Positions 1 to 7,043 of a DNA stretch of 37,417 bases are shown here, piece by piece (position 1 is the first letter of the stretch; each line of letters starts with the position of its first letter). Made by a program: the position numbers and the translations under genes. This DNA is from Planctomycetia bacterium (GTDB taxonomy: Bacteria; Planctomycetota; Planctomycetia; Pirellulales; Thermoguttaceae), in contig JAUNMR010000033.1 of the NCBI GenBank assembly GCA_030537455.1, forward strand, positions 1 through 37,417, given 5' to 3'. The notes below the pieces were generated by a model. The model was not told the DNA's origin. It did not search any database and saw only the letters and a program-made list of their open reading frames with translations.

Positions 1-51
1 ATAGGTTTTGATCATTGTTAGTGTAAAAACTCTTCTCATATTACGAAAATA

Positions 52-303
52 GGCGACGCTGGCGAGACTCTTTACCTTTGATAGAGGATAAGCTGGCGCC
101 GCGCGTTGTCATACGCGCTTTGAGAGTATAGGACGTCAGATGAGGAATTGGTAAAATACGGTTATACGGTCTGACGCGTAAGCGTCGTGTGGAACTAAAG
201 CGTTTCCACTGAAAGCGCTTGAAAAACATCGTTGCGCTCCAATGCTGAGCAGAAATATCGCCATTCGCCAAAACTTGCGGAGGTTTTGGCGGTTTTTTTT
301 GTT
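52..303 (+). ncRNA. Candidate structured RNA ending in an intrinsic terminator
   Basis: Seen directly: TGGCGA (60-65) can pair with TCGCCA (258-263), and GGCG (52-55) with CGCC (266-269), closing a domain of about 210 nt. Inside are a GCGCGT/ACGCGC hairpin (101-118), CGTCAGA/TCTGACG (134-176), GTGGAAC/GTTTCCAC (from about 190) and AGCGC/GCGCT (from about 215). The domain is followed by a terminator, which competes for the 266-269 arm. The sequence does not match what I know of tmRNA, SRP RNA or RNase P RNA. It could be a 6S-like RNA, an unknown regulatory RNA, or the 3' untranslated region of a gene left of the window. That it is a functional RNA is inference. Confidence 0.3.
266..303 (+). 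terminator. Rho-independent terminator
   Basis: Perfect 9-bp stem CGCCAAAAC (266-274) with GTTTTGGCG (283-291), an 8-nt loop, then a run of eight T from 293. It ends a plus-strand transcript that lies to the left, either the candidate RNA or an upstream gene. Confidence 0.8.
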
Positions 304-484
304 TGGACGGGATATTAAGGAAAGTTCTGTGAAAACTTCCCTTTTTTTCAAGAAAAAGCTTGCTAAGAAGCGTCTTTTCGATTACTCTTGTACAATAGCG
401 TAGTCTAGCGTGGGGATTGTACGCGCTGGACGCGTGGCTAAGCCGTGCGGCGACGCTGAAAAAGTGGCAGGCGCGCTCTCTGTT

Positions 485-514
485 TTCGGAGAATGAGCCC
501 TCCTCGCATATAAT
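485..514 (+). promoter_or_regulatory. Probable sigma70 promoter of the DUF1598-like gene
   Basis: Perfect TATAAT at 509-514 with a weak TTCGGA (485-490) 18 bp upstream. The predicted start near 521 gives a leader of about 35 nt to the ATG at 556, with GAGG just before it. Confidence 0.5.
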
Positions 515-555
515 TGCGCGTGTGGCGCGTGTAAGAACCTGATAGAGGATTTACA

Positions 556-1944
556 ATGAAATTGAATCGAATCTCCAATCTGGCGTCCGGAGTGATTAAG
601 GCTACTCTCGCCACGCTCCTTCTGCTGGGACTCATCGCTTACGTCTCGCCACAAGGCTACGCCCAGAATAATAACAATAACAACAATAATAATAATAACA
701 ATTACAACGGTTACTGGGATCGAGGGTTCGGTTACCGTAGCGCAGTCGGCGGCGTCTTGATTGACAGCGATTCGATTCTTGCCAACGCCGACGTGCAGTC
801 TCTTAAGCTCATGAGCGAAGAGATGCTCTCTCACATGGAAGCGATTCCATCCGACTTGGAAACCCCCAGCGTCGCGCGTAAGATCTCACTGCGTCGTCTC
901 AACGACCTGCTCCAAGATTGCCAGGCAAATAACGAAGCGATTCCCGATTCCGCGCGTTTCCTCGGCGGGCTGACCGCGATCGATTATGTCGTCGCCGACC
1001 CGGAAAATAACGATATCTACCTCGTTGGTCCCGCGGAACCCTGGACCGTATCCGATTCCGGCGTGGTCGTCGGTCAAAAGTCCGGTAAGCCGATCCTCTA
1101 TCTGGAAGACCTCCTCGTCGCTATGCGCGCTAATAACGCGGATAATCGCGAACTCATCTCCTGCTCGATCGATCCGACCAAAGAGGCCGTCGCGCGTCTG
1201 GCCCATCGTGATTCGGTTGTCGACGTCGAAGAAAATATCGCCGCGATGGGACAAATGACCGTGACGCTCACCGGCGTGCCCGCCGATAGCCGTATGGCCA
1301 ACGTCCTCGCCGCCGCCGACTATCGCATGAAGAGAATCAGCCTCGGCTTCGACCCCGCGCCTGTGAAGAATTTGCCGAGCTATACCAGCCTCGTCAAACG
1401 TGGCGCCTCGTCCTATGCGCAACGCTTCTGGATGGAACCGAAATACGAGACGATCTATCGTGACGACGCTTCCCTGGTCTGGAAGGTCTCCGGCTCTTCC
1501 GTCAACGTCTTGACCGAACGCGATTACTTCGACGCCAACGGTCAACGCCAAAGCTCCATGAAGAACGACCCTGCCGCGAATAAGTTTGCGTCCAATATGA
1601 CCAAACGTTACAACGATTTGGCCAAAGTCGAGCCGATCTTCGGGGACGCCAAGAATTGCATGGATCTTGTCCTGGTCGCCGCGTTGATCTATCGCGAAAA
1701 CCTCCAGAGCAAAGCGAATTGCCAACTTGACGAATTCACCGGCGACCTTGCTATGCCGGTCTACGCTCAACCACAAGCGGTCAATAGCGACTCCCTCGTG
1801 CGCACGACCTCTAGTAGCGTTCTGTCCGTCACCGGCGGCGTTCTCGTTAATCCTTGGGACGCCTTGGAAAAGAACGTGAAAGTCGACGAAAAACTCGCCG
1901 GTATGACCGTTAAGTTCGAAGGCGCCAACTGGTACGCCGACTGA
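556..1944 (+). CDS. Secreted planctomycete protein, probably DUF1598 family
   Basis: This 462-residue protein begins with a Sec signal peptide: Lys/Arg at the N-terminus, a hydrophobic stretch at residues 16-31 and a likely cut after GYA36. Twelve consecutive Asn (38-49) follow, then a globular region. Segments such as GLTAIDYVVADPENNDIYLV (about 137-156) and the following GPAEPW are what I recognise as the DUF1598 pattern of planctomycetes, a family of unknown function. It probably acts outside the cytoplasm. The ATG at 556 is preceded by a GAGG ribosome binding site and a TATAAT box, and a strong terminator follows the stop, so it is likely transcribed alone. No catalytic motif is recognised. 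The family assignment is from memory and moderately sure; secretion is well supported. Confidence 0.7.
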   Translation: MKLNRISNLASGVIKATLATLLLLGLIAYVSPQGYAQNNNNNNNNNNNNYNGYWDRGFGYRSAVGGVLIDSDSILANADVQSLKLMSEEMLSHMEAIPSDLETPSVARKISLRRLNDLLQDCQANNEAIPDSARFLGGLTAIDYVVADPENNDIYLVGPAEPWTVSDSGVVVGQKSGKPILYLEDLLVAMRANNADNRELISCSIDPTKEAVARLAHRDSVVDVEENIAAMGQMTVTLTGVPADSRMANVLAAADYRMKRISLGFDPAPVKNLPSYTSLVKRGASSYAQRFWMEPKYETIYRDDASLVWKVSGSSVNVLTERDYFDANGQRQSSMKNDPAANKFASNMTKRYNDLAKVEPIFGDAKNCMDLVLVAALIYRENLQSKANCQLDEFTGDLAMPVYAQPQAVNSDSLVRTTSSSVLSVTGGVLVNPWDALEKNVKVDEKLAGMTVKFEGANWYAD

Positions 1945-2015
1945 GTCCCACAACACTGCGAAATTTATCGCAGATAACGCAATGCGCTAGTCGCTGTGCG
2001 TTTACGCAAATCTAA

Positions 2016-2054
2016 CCGCCGAAGATTCACGCGAATCCTCGGCGGTTTCTTTTT
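2016..2054 (+). terminator. Rho-independent terminator of the DUF1598-like gene
   Basis: A 13-bp stem with one mismatch (2016-2028 with 2033-2045), a 4-nt loop and then a T-rich tail (2046-2054). It lies 70 bases after the stop codon. Confidence 0.85.
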
Positions 2055-2185
2055 GGGCGACTTGCTTACTCCATATATTGAATTGTCATTTCACAACTTG
2101 TAGCGACGACGGTATTGACGTGCCTCGTGCGCGCGGTTCTAGAAGCGCTACGACTACGCTTTAAGCGGTTTTATCGTCGTTACAA

Positions 2186-2224
2186 TAAAAAACTCGCGCG
2201 CCCCTAACGCGAGAGCGCGCGAGT
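2186..2224 (-). terminator. Rho-independent terminator of gnd
   Basis: Perfect 10-bp stem ACTCGCGCGC (2192-2201) with GCGCGCGAGT (2215-2224). On the minus strand it is followed by a run of six T (2187-2192). It lies about 75 bases after the gnd stop. Confidence 0.85.
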
Positions 2225-2299
2225 CCGATTGAGCGTCAGCGACACAAGCGGCGACTTGAATCTTGACGTCAGACGTAGAGTCTTCCGGAGGTAAAAAAG

Positions 2300-3796
2300 T
2301 TAGGATTTTTTAACGTTGATCCAGTCGGTGTGGAAGGGTCCTTCGCCCGGCTTGTCGACGCGATAGTATGTGTGCGCGCCGAAGTAGTCGCGTTGCGCCT
2401 GAATGAGATTCGCGGGCAGGCATGCGGAACGATATGAGTCAAAGTAGGTGAGCGCCGTCGTGAAGCCCGGGGTAGGAACGCCGAGTTCCACCGCGGTCTT
2501 GACAACGTTACGCCATGCGACTTGCGCGCTTTCTACCGCGTTCTTAAAGTAAGGCGCCAGCAAGAGGTTTTCCAGGTTAGGGTCGGCGTCGAACGCTTCT
2601 TTGATTCTTTCGAGGAAGACCGCGCGAATAATGCAGCCGCCGCGCCACAGTAGCGCGATCTTACCACAATCGAGTTTCCAGTCGTATTCTTTCGCCGCCG
2701 CCTGCATTTGGACGAAGCCTTGCGCGTAGCTACAGATTTTCGAGGCGTAGAGCGCTTGTTTGACTTGTCCGATAAATTCCGTCTTATCGCCGGCGTAACG
2801 CGCGCCTTTGGGACCGTCTAGAATTTCGCTCGCGCGCACGCGTTGTTCCTTCATTGAGGAGATCGCGCGCGCATAGACCGCTTCGGTCACGAGGGTGCTG
2901 GGCGCGCCGAGGTCGAGCGCCAGTTGGCTCATCCATTTGCCAGTTCCTTTGGCTCCGGCGGCGTCGAGGATCTTATCGACGAGCGGCTCGCCCGTCTCGG
3001 GGTCGTCAACGGTGAAGATATCGCGCGTGATTTCAATCAGATAGCTGTCGAGTTCAGATTGATTCCACTGAGCAAAGATCTCATAGAGCTCTTGATTGGA
3101 GAGTCCCAGCGCGTTTTTGAGAACCCAGTAGGCGTCGCTAATCAGTTGCATATCGCCGTATTCCACGCCGTTGTGCACCATTTTGACGTAATGACCGGCG
3201 CCGCGCTCGCCGATCCAATCGCAACATGGCACGTCGTTGTTCGGACCGACTTTTGCGCTGATCGCTTGGAAGATCGGTTTAACGAGCGGCCATGCTTGCG
3301 GATCGCCGCCGGGCATCATGCTCGGACCGCGTCGCGCGCCCTCTTCGCCGCCGGAAACGCCCGTGCCGATATAGCGAATACCCCTGCTCGCAAGGTACTT
3401 CGTGCGGCGTTCCGTGTCTTTGAATTGCGTATTGCCCCCGTCGATAATCACGTCCCCTTGGTCGAGCAACGGCAGTAGCTCGGCAATAACGGCGTCGACC
3501 GCGGCGTAGTCGGGATACAGCGCCAGTTCCGGCGCGGGCACGGCGTCTTTCGACTTAATCATGAGCATGATTTTGCGAGGGGACTTGAGCTTGCTCACAA
3601 GTTCCTTGAGCGAATGCGCGCCGGTGAGTTTATCCCCCTTGGATCGCGCCTCCGCGCTTGACAAAAATTCGTCAACCTTGCTCGTCGTACGATTGAAAAC
3701 CGCAACGTCAAAGCCGTGATCGACCATATTGAGCACAAGATTCTGGCCCATGACCGCCAGACCCATTAAACCGATATCGTAAAGCTTTTCGGACAT
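2300..3796 (-). CDS. gnd: 6-phosphogluconate dehydrogenase (decarboxylating)
   Basis: Oxidises 6-phosphogluconate to ribulose 5-phosphate and CO2 with NADP+ in the oxidative pentose phosphate pathway, in the cytosol. The Rossmann motif GLMGLAVMG (residues 9-17) is followed by NRT at 35-37, the usual NADP-selecting segment. The substrate/catalytic block has Lys205 and Glu212 (KMVHNGVEYGD), and the PROSITE-type signature ILDAAGAKGTGKW is at 276-288. At 498 residues it is slightly longer than the usual 470-490 but complete. The ATG is preceded by AGGGAC at a good distance. The gene stands alone with its own terminator. Its promoter region lies against the left copy of the 58-bp repeat that bounds the restriction-modification island. 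No zwf or pgl gene is visible nearby. Confidence 0.97.
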   Translation of the reverse strand: MSEKLYDIGLMGLAVMGQNLVLNMVDHGFDVAVFNRTTSKVDEFLSSAEARSKGDKLTGAHSLKELVSKLKSPRKIMLMIKSKDAVPAPELALYPDYAAVDAVIAELLPLLDQGDVIIDGGNTQFKDTERRTKYLASRGIRYIGTGVSGGEEGARRGPSMMPGGDPQAWPLVKPIFQAISAKVGPNNDVPCCDWIGERGAGHYVKMVHNGVEYGDMQLISDAYWVLKNALGLSNQELYEIFAQWNQSELDSYLIEITRDIFTVDDPETGEPLVDKILDAAGAKGTGKWMSQLALDLGAPSTLVTEAVYARAISSMKEQRVRASEILDGPKGARYAGDKTEFIGQVKQALYASKICSYAQGFVQMQAAAKEYDWKLDCGKIALLWRGGCIIRAVFLERIKEAFDADPNLENLLLAPYFKNAVESAQVAWRNVVKTAVELGVPTPGFTTALTYFDSYRSACLPANLIQAQRDYFGAHTYYRVDKPGEGPFHTDWINVKKS

Positions 3797-3902
3797 TCTG
3801 TCGTCCCTATTTCTGAAGTAAACCTTGCATAGCGCGAGGTAGACGCTTATGTGAGAGCAAGCGCGTTCGAACTCGCCGAAACGAGGTTGACGCGACGCCT
3901 TT

Positions 3903-3930
3903 ATTATATCAGCGGCGCGTGAATGTAAAA
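3903..3930 (-). promoter_or_regulatory. Probable gnd promoter, -35 region inside the left repeat
   Basis: Perfect TATAAT on the minus strand (3903-3908). The -35 position falls at about 3925-3930, where TTTTAC is a poor match and lies inside the 58-bp repeat copy. The leader to the gnd ATG would be about 100 nt. Confidence 0.45.
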
Positions 3931-3975
3931 GGACAGCGCGCGCGATAACTGCGCGCGCCCGGTCAGGTCACGGCG
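3918..3975. repeat. 58-bp direct repeat, left copy (island boundary)
   Basis: Matches 7044-7101 at 57 of 58 positions; the single difference is C3959 versus A7085. It contains a GCGCGCGC hairpin (3936-3943 with 3951-3958). The matching sequence at the other end overlaps the stop codon and terminator of the 7094-11338 gene. The left copy has no gene attached, so it is the duplicated or transposed copy relative to that gene. Confidence 0.97.
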
Positions 3976-4026
3976 TTTGCGTATGATAAGACAGTTAAAA
4001 AGTCTCGTGTACATACCACGCTCCTC

Positions 4027-4055
4027 TTGATAATCTGCTTGTTATACAGTACAGT
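4027..4055 (+). promoter_or_regulatory. Candidate promoter of the restriction-modification operon
   Basis: TTGATA (4027-4032) and TACAGT (4050-4055) with a 17-bp spacer. It would give a leader of about 225 nt before the methyltransferase ATG, long enough to carry the inverted repeats at 4228-4267. Confidence 0.4.
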
Positions 4056-4227
4056 AAAGTATATCTCATGTTTGCATGGGATGGTAAAAATGGCGATCGA
4101 AAGTCAGACAGAGACGACACAAGGATTAAGAATTTTTCCGCTCCCACCGGAGTATAATATTTCTGATGATTGCGTCGTCTACGTCTAACATGGTATATGT
4201 GTTACCTGATCCAACTGGGTAATTACA

Positions 4228-4254
4228 GTATTAAAAACGAACCTCTTTTAATAC
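4228..4254. promoter_or_regulatory. Inverted repeat upstream of the methyltransferase
   Basis: Perfect 9-bp arms GTATTAAAA (4228-4236) and TTTTAATAC (4246-4254) around a 9-nt centre. Its right arm shares four bases with the next palindrome. It could be an operator or an RNA hairpin in the leader; there is no T-run making it a terminator. Confidence 0.45.
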
Positions 4255-4267
4255 ACAGAATGTGTAT
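4251..4267. promoter_or_regulatory. Operator-like palindrome 19 bp before the methyltransferase start
   Basis: ATACACA-GAA-TGTGTAT, perfect 7-bp half sites with a 3-bp centre. The position just upstream of the ATG suits a repressor site. Some C5 methyltransferases and C proteins control their own operons this way, but no controller gene is present here. Confidence 0.4.
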
Positions 4268-4286
4268 AAGTCAATGAATATAAACT

Positions 4287-5354
4287 ATGTCAAAAGAGAT
4301 ATTTAGACTCGGTGAGCTATTTTGTGGACCGGGAGGACTTGCTTGGGGTGCATATAATGCAGTAAGCGACGATGGAGAGAAGTCGATTGTCCATGCTTGG
4401 GCGAACGATTTCGATCCTGATACTTGTGAAACCTATAAGAACAATTTTTGTCACGGCAACGGTTCGTCTGTGTATTGTTGCGACGTGCGCGAGTTGGATA
4501 TAACCTCTTTGGGATCGATAGACGCCTTTGCCTATGGATTTCCCTGTAATAGCTTTTCCAGTGTCGGCGAACATCAGGGTCTAGAGAACGCTAAATTTGG
4601 TCAGCTTTATGTATACGGCGTCGAAGTTCTGAAATACTATCAGCCGAAGTGGTTTCTAGCAGAGAATGTGTCGGGCTTACGATCTGCCGGCGCCGGTCGT
4701 CATTTTCAGATTATTCTCGACGACCTTGCAAGCGCAGGTTATACACTGGTGACGAACATGTATAAGTTCGAGGAATACGGCGTACCTCAAACCAGACATA
4801 GAATTGTGATTGTGGGCGTTCGTAATGATTTAGACGCACAGGGCGTCAAGTTTAAAGTTCCTTCGCCTGAACCTTACTCACATTGTGATATCACTGCTGG
4901 AACAGCGCTTGCTAACATTCCAGTGTACGCCCCAAACAATGAGATTCGTAAGTTACAAGAGAAGGTAAGACTTCGTCTCTCTTACATTAAACCCGGACAG
5001 AACATATGGCAGGCGGAGAATTTGCCTCCGGACTTAATGATAACGACAAAGACAAAAATCAGCCAGATATATAAGAAACTCGACCCGACAAAGCCGTCTT
5101 ATACCGTGACGGCAGCCGGAGGGGGAGGCACTTTTATGTATCACTGGTCGGAGGAACAGAGGGAACTTACTAATAGAGAGCGTGCGAGAATTCAGACCTT
5201 CCCCGATGATTTCGAGTTTGTGGGGAAGTATTCCTCTGTCAGAAAGCAGATTGGAATGGCTGTGCCTCCTAGAGGCGCAGAGATTATATTCCGAGCCATT
5301 CTGAACACATTTGCCGGCATTGAATATCCTTCGGTCGAACCGAGTATGAAATAG
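4287..5354 (+). CDS. DNA (cytosine-5)-methyltransferase of the R-M system
   Basis: Transfers a methyl group from S-adenosylmethionine to carbon 5 of cytosine in the system's target site, protecting host DNA. The ordered C5 motifs are all seen: motif I LFCGPGG (11-17), motif IV GFPCNSFS with catalytic Cys87, motif VI ENV (126-128), motif VIII QTRHR, a variable target-recognition stretch, motif IX (RERARIQTFPDDF) and motif X QIGMAVPP. In motif X the usual Asn is replaced by Met324. At 355 residues it is normal for a compact C5 enzyme, with no obvious N-terminal helix-turn-helix extension. The ATG lacks a good ribosome binding site, so translation may be weak or leader-controlled. The nuclease gene follows after 20 bases and is surely co-transcribed. 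The recognition site cannot be read from sequence. Confidence 0.95.
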   Translation: MSKEIFRLGELFCGPGGLAWGAYNAVSDDGEKSIVHAWANDFDPDTCETYKNNFCHGNGSSVYCCDVRELDITSLGSIDAFAYGFPCNSFSSVGEHQGLENAKFGQLYVYGVEVLKYYQPKWFLAENVSGLRSAGAGRHFQIILDDLASAGYTLVTNMYKFEEYGVPQTRHRIVIVGVRNDLDAQGVKFKVPSPEPYSHCDITAGTALANIPVYAPNNEIRKLQEKVRLRLSYIKPGQNIWQAENLPPDLMITTKTKISQIYKKLDPTKPSYTVTAAGGGGTFMYHWSEEQRELTNRERARIQTFPDDFEFVGKYSSVRKQIGMAVPPRGAEIIFRAILNTFAGIEYPSVEPSMK

Positions 5355-5374
5355 ATTCCGTTCGGGAGATAATT

Positions 5375-6949
5375 ATGGCGTATACACACTGGTTTGTATC
5401 CAGACAAAAACGACGATTAACCACAATTTTACAGGCTCTTGTGGCTTATAGCGACGTTTGTGTTGGGAAAGTTTGGAATCATGACCTTCAGCTTGATTTA
5501 GAGGACGTGCTTGGTCGTAGAGAAATCACCGAACATGGCTCATTACGTGCTCGGCGCGCCGGTGCAGGCGGCGGGGGAACTAGGACGCTATTCAAGCAGA
5601 TGAAAGATCTTGGGCTTGTCTTTTTGGAAGACGAGAACAGGAAGTGTCGTATGACTCTTATTGGTGAGGAATTAGTCAAAGGCAACCTCTCCTTTGTGGA
5701 CGCTATGCGTCTACAGCTCAAGCGATATCAGTATCCATCCGCGGCTGTCTGGTCAGGTACGGGAAGTGTTGATCATAGTTTTAAAGTTCATCCGTTCCAG
5801 TTCATGTTCAGGCTACTTCGCGAACCAAGTCTGGATAATACGCTGTCTATGGAAGAAATGTATGGCATTGTGATACATAGAGCCGTTTCCGACGCTCAAA
5901 AGGTGTTTGACGACGTCGTTGCTCGTATTATTCGTTATCGGCAGGGCGTTACTGATGAATTTGTCTATGATACAGACAAAAAGACATTCAGTAATATTGC
6001 CAATACGTTTTTCAACTACATTAGCCTGACTCAGTATATCGATAGAGGTTGGAAGACAATCAGTATTCGTCATGGTAAAGAAACCGCCGTTGACGCTTTT
6101 ATCGAGAAAACTCCTGCCTTTATTCCTCACCCTGAATTAACAGAGAATTATCAGCGAAGATACGGACGTGGTAAGGTTGCTAAGGATTTGCGCAACTTTG
6201 ACCGTGAAAGCTCTTTCTCGCAGAAAGAATTGGATGAAGCGCGCATACGACGTGAGTATGTGTTGATGGCATTAAAGACTCCGATTATTGGTATTACTCC
6301 TGATATTGTTGAGTATATTTCTCTTAATACCGGTGTGGATGAAAAAGTCGTGGAGCGGTTCTTGATTCAGAACTATCCTCATGGGAATATTGACGATTTC
6401 TTTGTGGCTTACAAAGAACTTGCACATATGGGAGTCACTGGAGCCAGGGATTTTGAGGCTGCGACCTGCGAGATGTTCCGCAAAATATTCCGCATGAGAG
6501 CAGAACATATTGGTTCACAAGGTAATACTCCGGATGTATTTGTGGAGTCTACAGACGCTGAATATTGTGGAATTATCGACAATAAGGCGTATAAGGATGG
6601 TTACAGTATTAGCGGAGACCATAAGCGTGTGATGGAGGACGTATACATCCCGAATTACAAAGCCTATGGTCGAACCGAGCAACCTTTGGCGTTCTTTGCG
6701 TATATTGCCGGTTCTTTTGGAAGTAATATTAATAGTCAGATATTAACGATTACCAGAGACACAGGCGTAAACGGATCAGCCATGCCGGTAGATATCTTCA
6801 TCGATCTGGCTCAAGATTACGCAACACAAGGTCATGACCATCATTATTTACGCTCTATTTTTAGTGTAAATCGTGAAGTGCAACTTTCTGATTTGAGAGC
6901 AAGGAAAGCGCCTGTTACGACTTCTCGTAAAGGTTGCAGTAAAAGGTAG
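5375..6949 (+). CDS. Type IIS-like restriction endonuclease with FokI-type cleavage domain
   Basis: Predicted to cut unmethylated DNA away from its recognition site. The 524-residue protein has an N-terminal recognition part (1 to about 345) with short winged-helix-like stretches; a segment near 140-190 (PFQFMFRLLRE and the helices after it) recalls AlwI/FokI-group enzymes. The C-terminal domain (about 355-510) aligns by eye with the FokI nuclease: DFEAATCEMF (359-368), then PD387, 14 residues, and D402-N-K404 followed by AYKDGYS, matching FokI PD450...D467-T-K469-AYSGGY. This is a PD-(D/E)XK active site that appears intact. The ATG follows GGGAG and lies 20 bases after the methyltransferase stop. 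Base composition matches the methyltransferase, not the flanks. Domain assignment is strong; subtype and target are unknown. Confidence 0.88.
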   Translation: MAYTHWFVSRQKRRLTTILQALVAYSDVCVGKVWNHDLQLDLEDVLGRREITEHGSLRARRAGAGGGGTRTLFKQMKDLGLVFLEDENRKCRMTLIGEELVKGNLSFVDAMRLQLKRYQYPSAAVWSGTGSVDHSFKVHPFQFMFRLLREPSLDNTLSMEEMYGIVIHRAVSDAQKVFDDVVARIIRYRQGVTDEFVYDTDKKTFSNIANTFFNYISLTQYIDRGWKTISIRHGKETAVDAFIEKTPAFIPHPELTENYQRRYGRGKVAKDLRNFDRESSFSQKELDEARIRREYVLMALKTPIIGITPDIVEYISLNTGVDEKVVERFLIQNYPHGNIDDFFVAYKELAHMGVTGARDFEAATCEMFRKIFRMRAEHIGSQGNTPDVFVESTDAEYCGIIDNKAYKDGYSISGDHKRVMEDVYIPNYKAYGRTEQPLAFFAYIAGSFGSNINSQILTITRDTGVNGSAMPVDIFIDLAQDYATQGHDHHYLRSIFSVNREVQLSDLRARKAPVTTSRKGCSKR

Positions 6950-7043
6950 AAGGCGCCTTCTTGATGCGGTAATATAAACAAAAAGAGGCTACGACGTCTA
7001 ACTCCTTAGGCGGATCCGGTTGAATATAGTCTTGAACACAATA

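Larger units (their letters stand above)
1..555. other. Left-edge region without a convincing protein gene
   Basis: No open frame here looks like a real protein; the short minus-strand frames over 41-351 have no domain and no ribosome binding site. What can be seen is a set of hairpins (52-269) closed by a long-range pairing, a rho-independent terminator at 266-303 and a promoter-like TATAAT before the gene at 556. The first 50 bases show nothing recognisable. Confidence 0.6.
1945..2299. other. Convergent intergenic region
   Basis: This gap separates the plus-strand DUF1598-like gene from minus-strand gnd. It holds one terminator for each gene, at 2016-2054 (+) and 2186-2224 (-). Nothing else is recognisable between them. 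Confidence 0.7.
3797..4286. other. Intergenic region between gnd and the restriction-modification genes
   Basis: Right to left it holds a pair of inverted repeats before the methyltransferase, a candidate promoter at 4027-4055, the left edge of the island, the left 58-bp repeat, and the TATAAT of gnd. A 35-codon open frame (4081-4188, +) and a 36-codon frame with a good ribosome binding site (3904-4014, -) exist, but neither has a recognisable product. Confidence 0.6.
3976..7043. mobile_element. Restriction-modification island between 58-bp direct repeats
   Basis: The segment holds a methyltransferase gene and a nuclease gene, both plus strand, and nothing else recognisable. By eye it is much poorer in GCGC/CGCG runs and richer in A+T than either flank. 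It is bounded exactly by the two repeat copies. No transposase, integrase or terminal inverted repeat is visible. Joining the flanks through a single repeat copy gives a simple uninterrupted gnd / 1414-residue-gene junction. Insertion with a long target duplication has been described for other restriction-modification units; that it happened here is inference. Confidence 0.8.

Noticed and set aside
52..303. Identification as tmRNA, RNase P RNA or SRP RNA
   Set aside because: The signature sequences of these RNAs (tmRNA CCA end and tag frame, RNase P GAGGAAAGUC-type block, SRP GGAAG/AGCA loop) were not found.
886..1956. A 356-codon minus-strand open frame opposite the DUF1598-like gene
   Set aside because: It is a shadow caused by the codon bias of the real gene: no ribosome binding site, no signal peptide and no domain, while the plus-strand frame has all gene signals.
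6948..6961. 14-bp palindrome at the nuclease stop codon as a terminator
   Set aside because: AGAAGGC/GCCTTCT has no loop and no following T-run, so it is not a convincing terminator.
3976..7043. Classical transposon or phage-type integration
   Set aside because: There is no transposase or integrase gene and no terminal inverted repeat, and the 58-bp repeat is too long for a normal transposon target duplication; the long-target-duplication model fits better.
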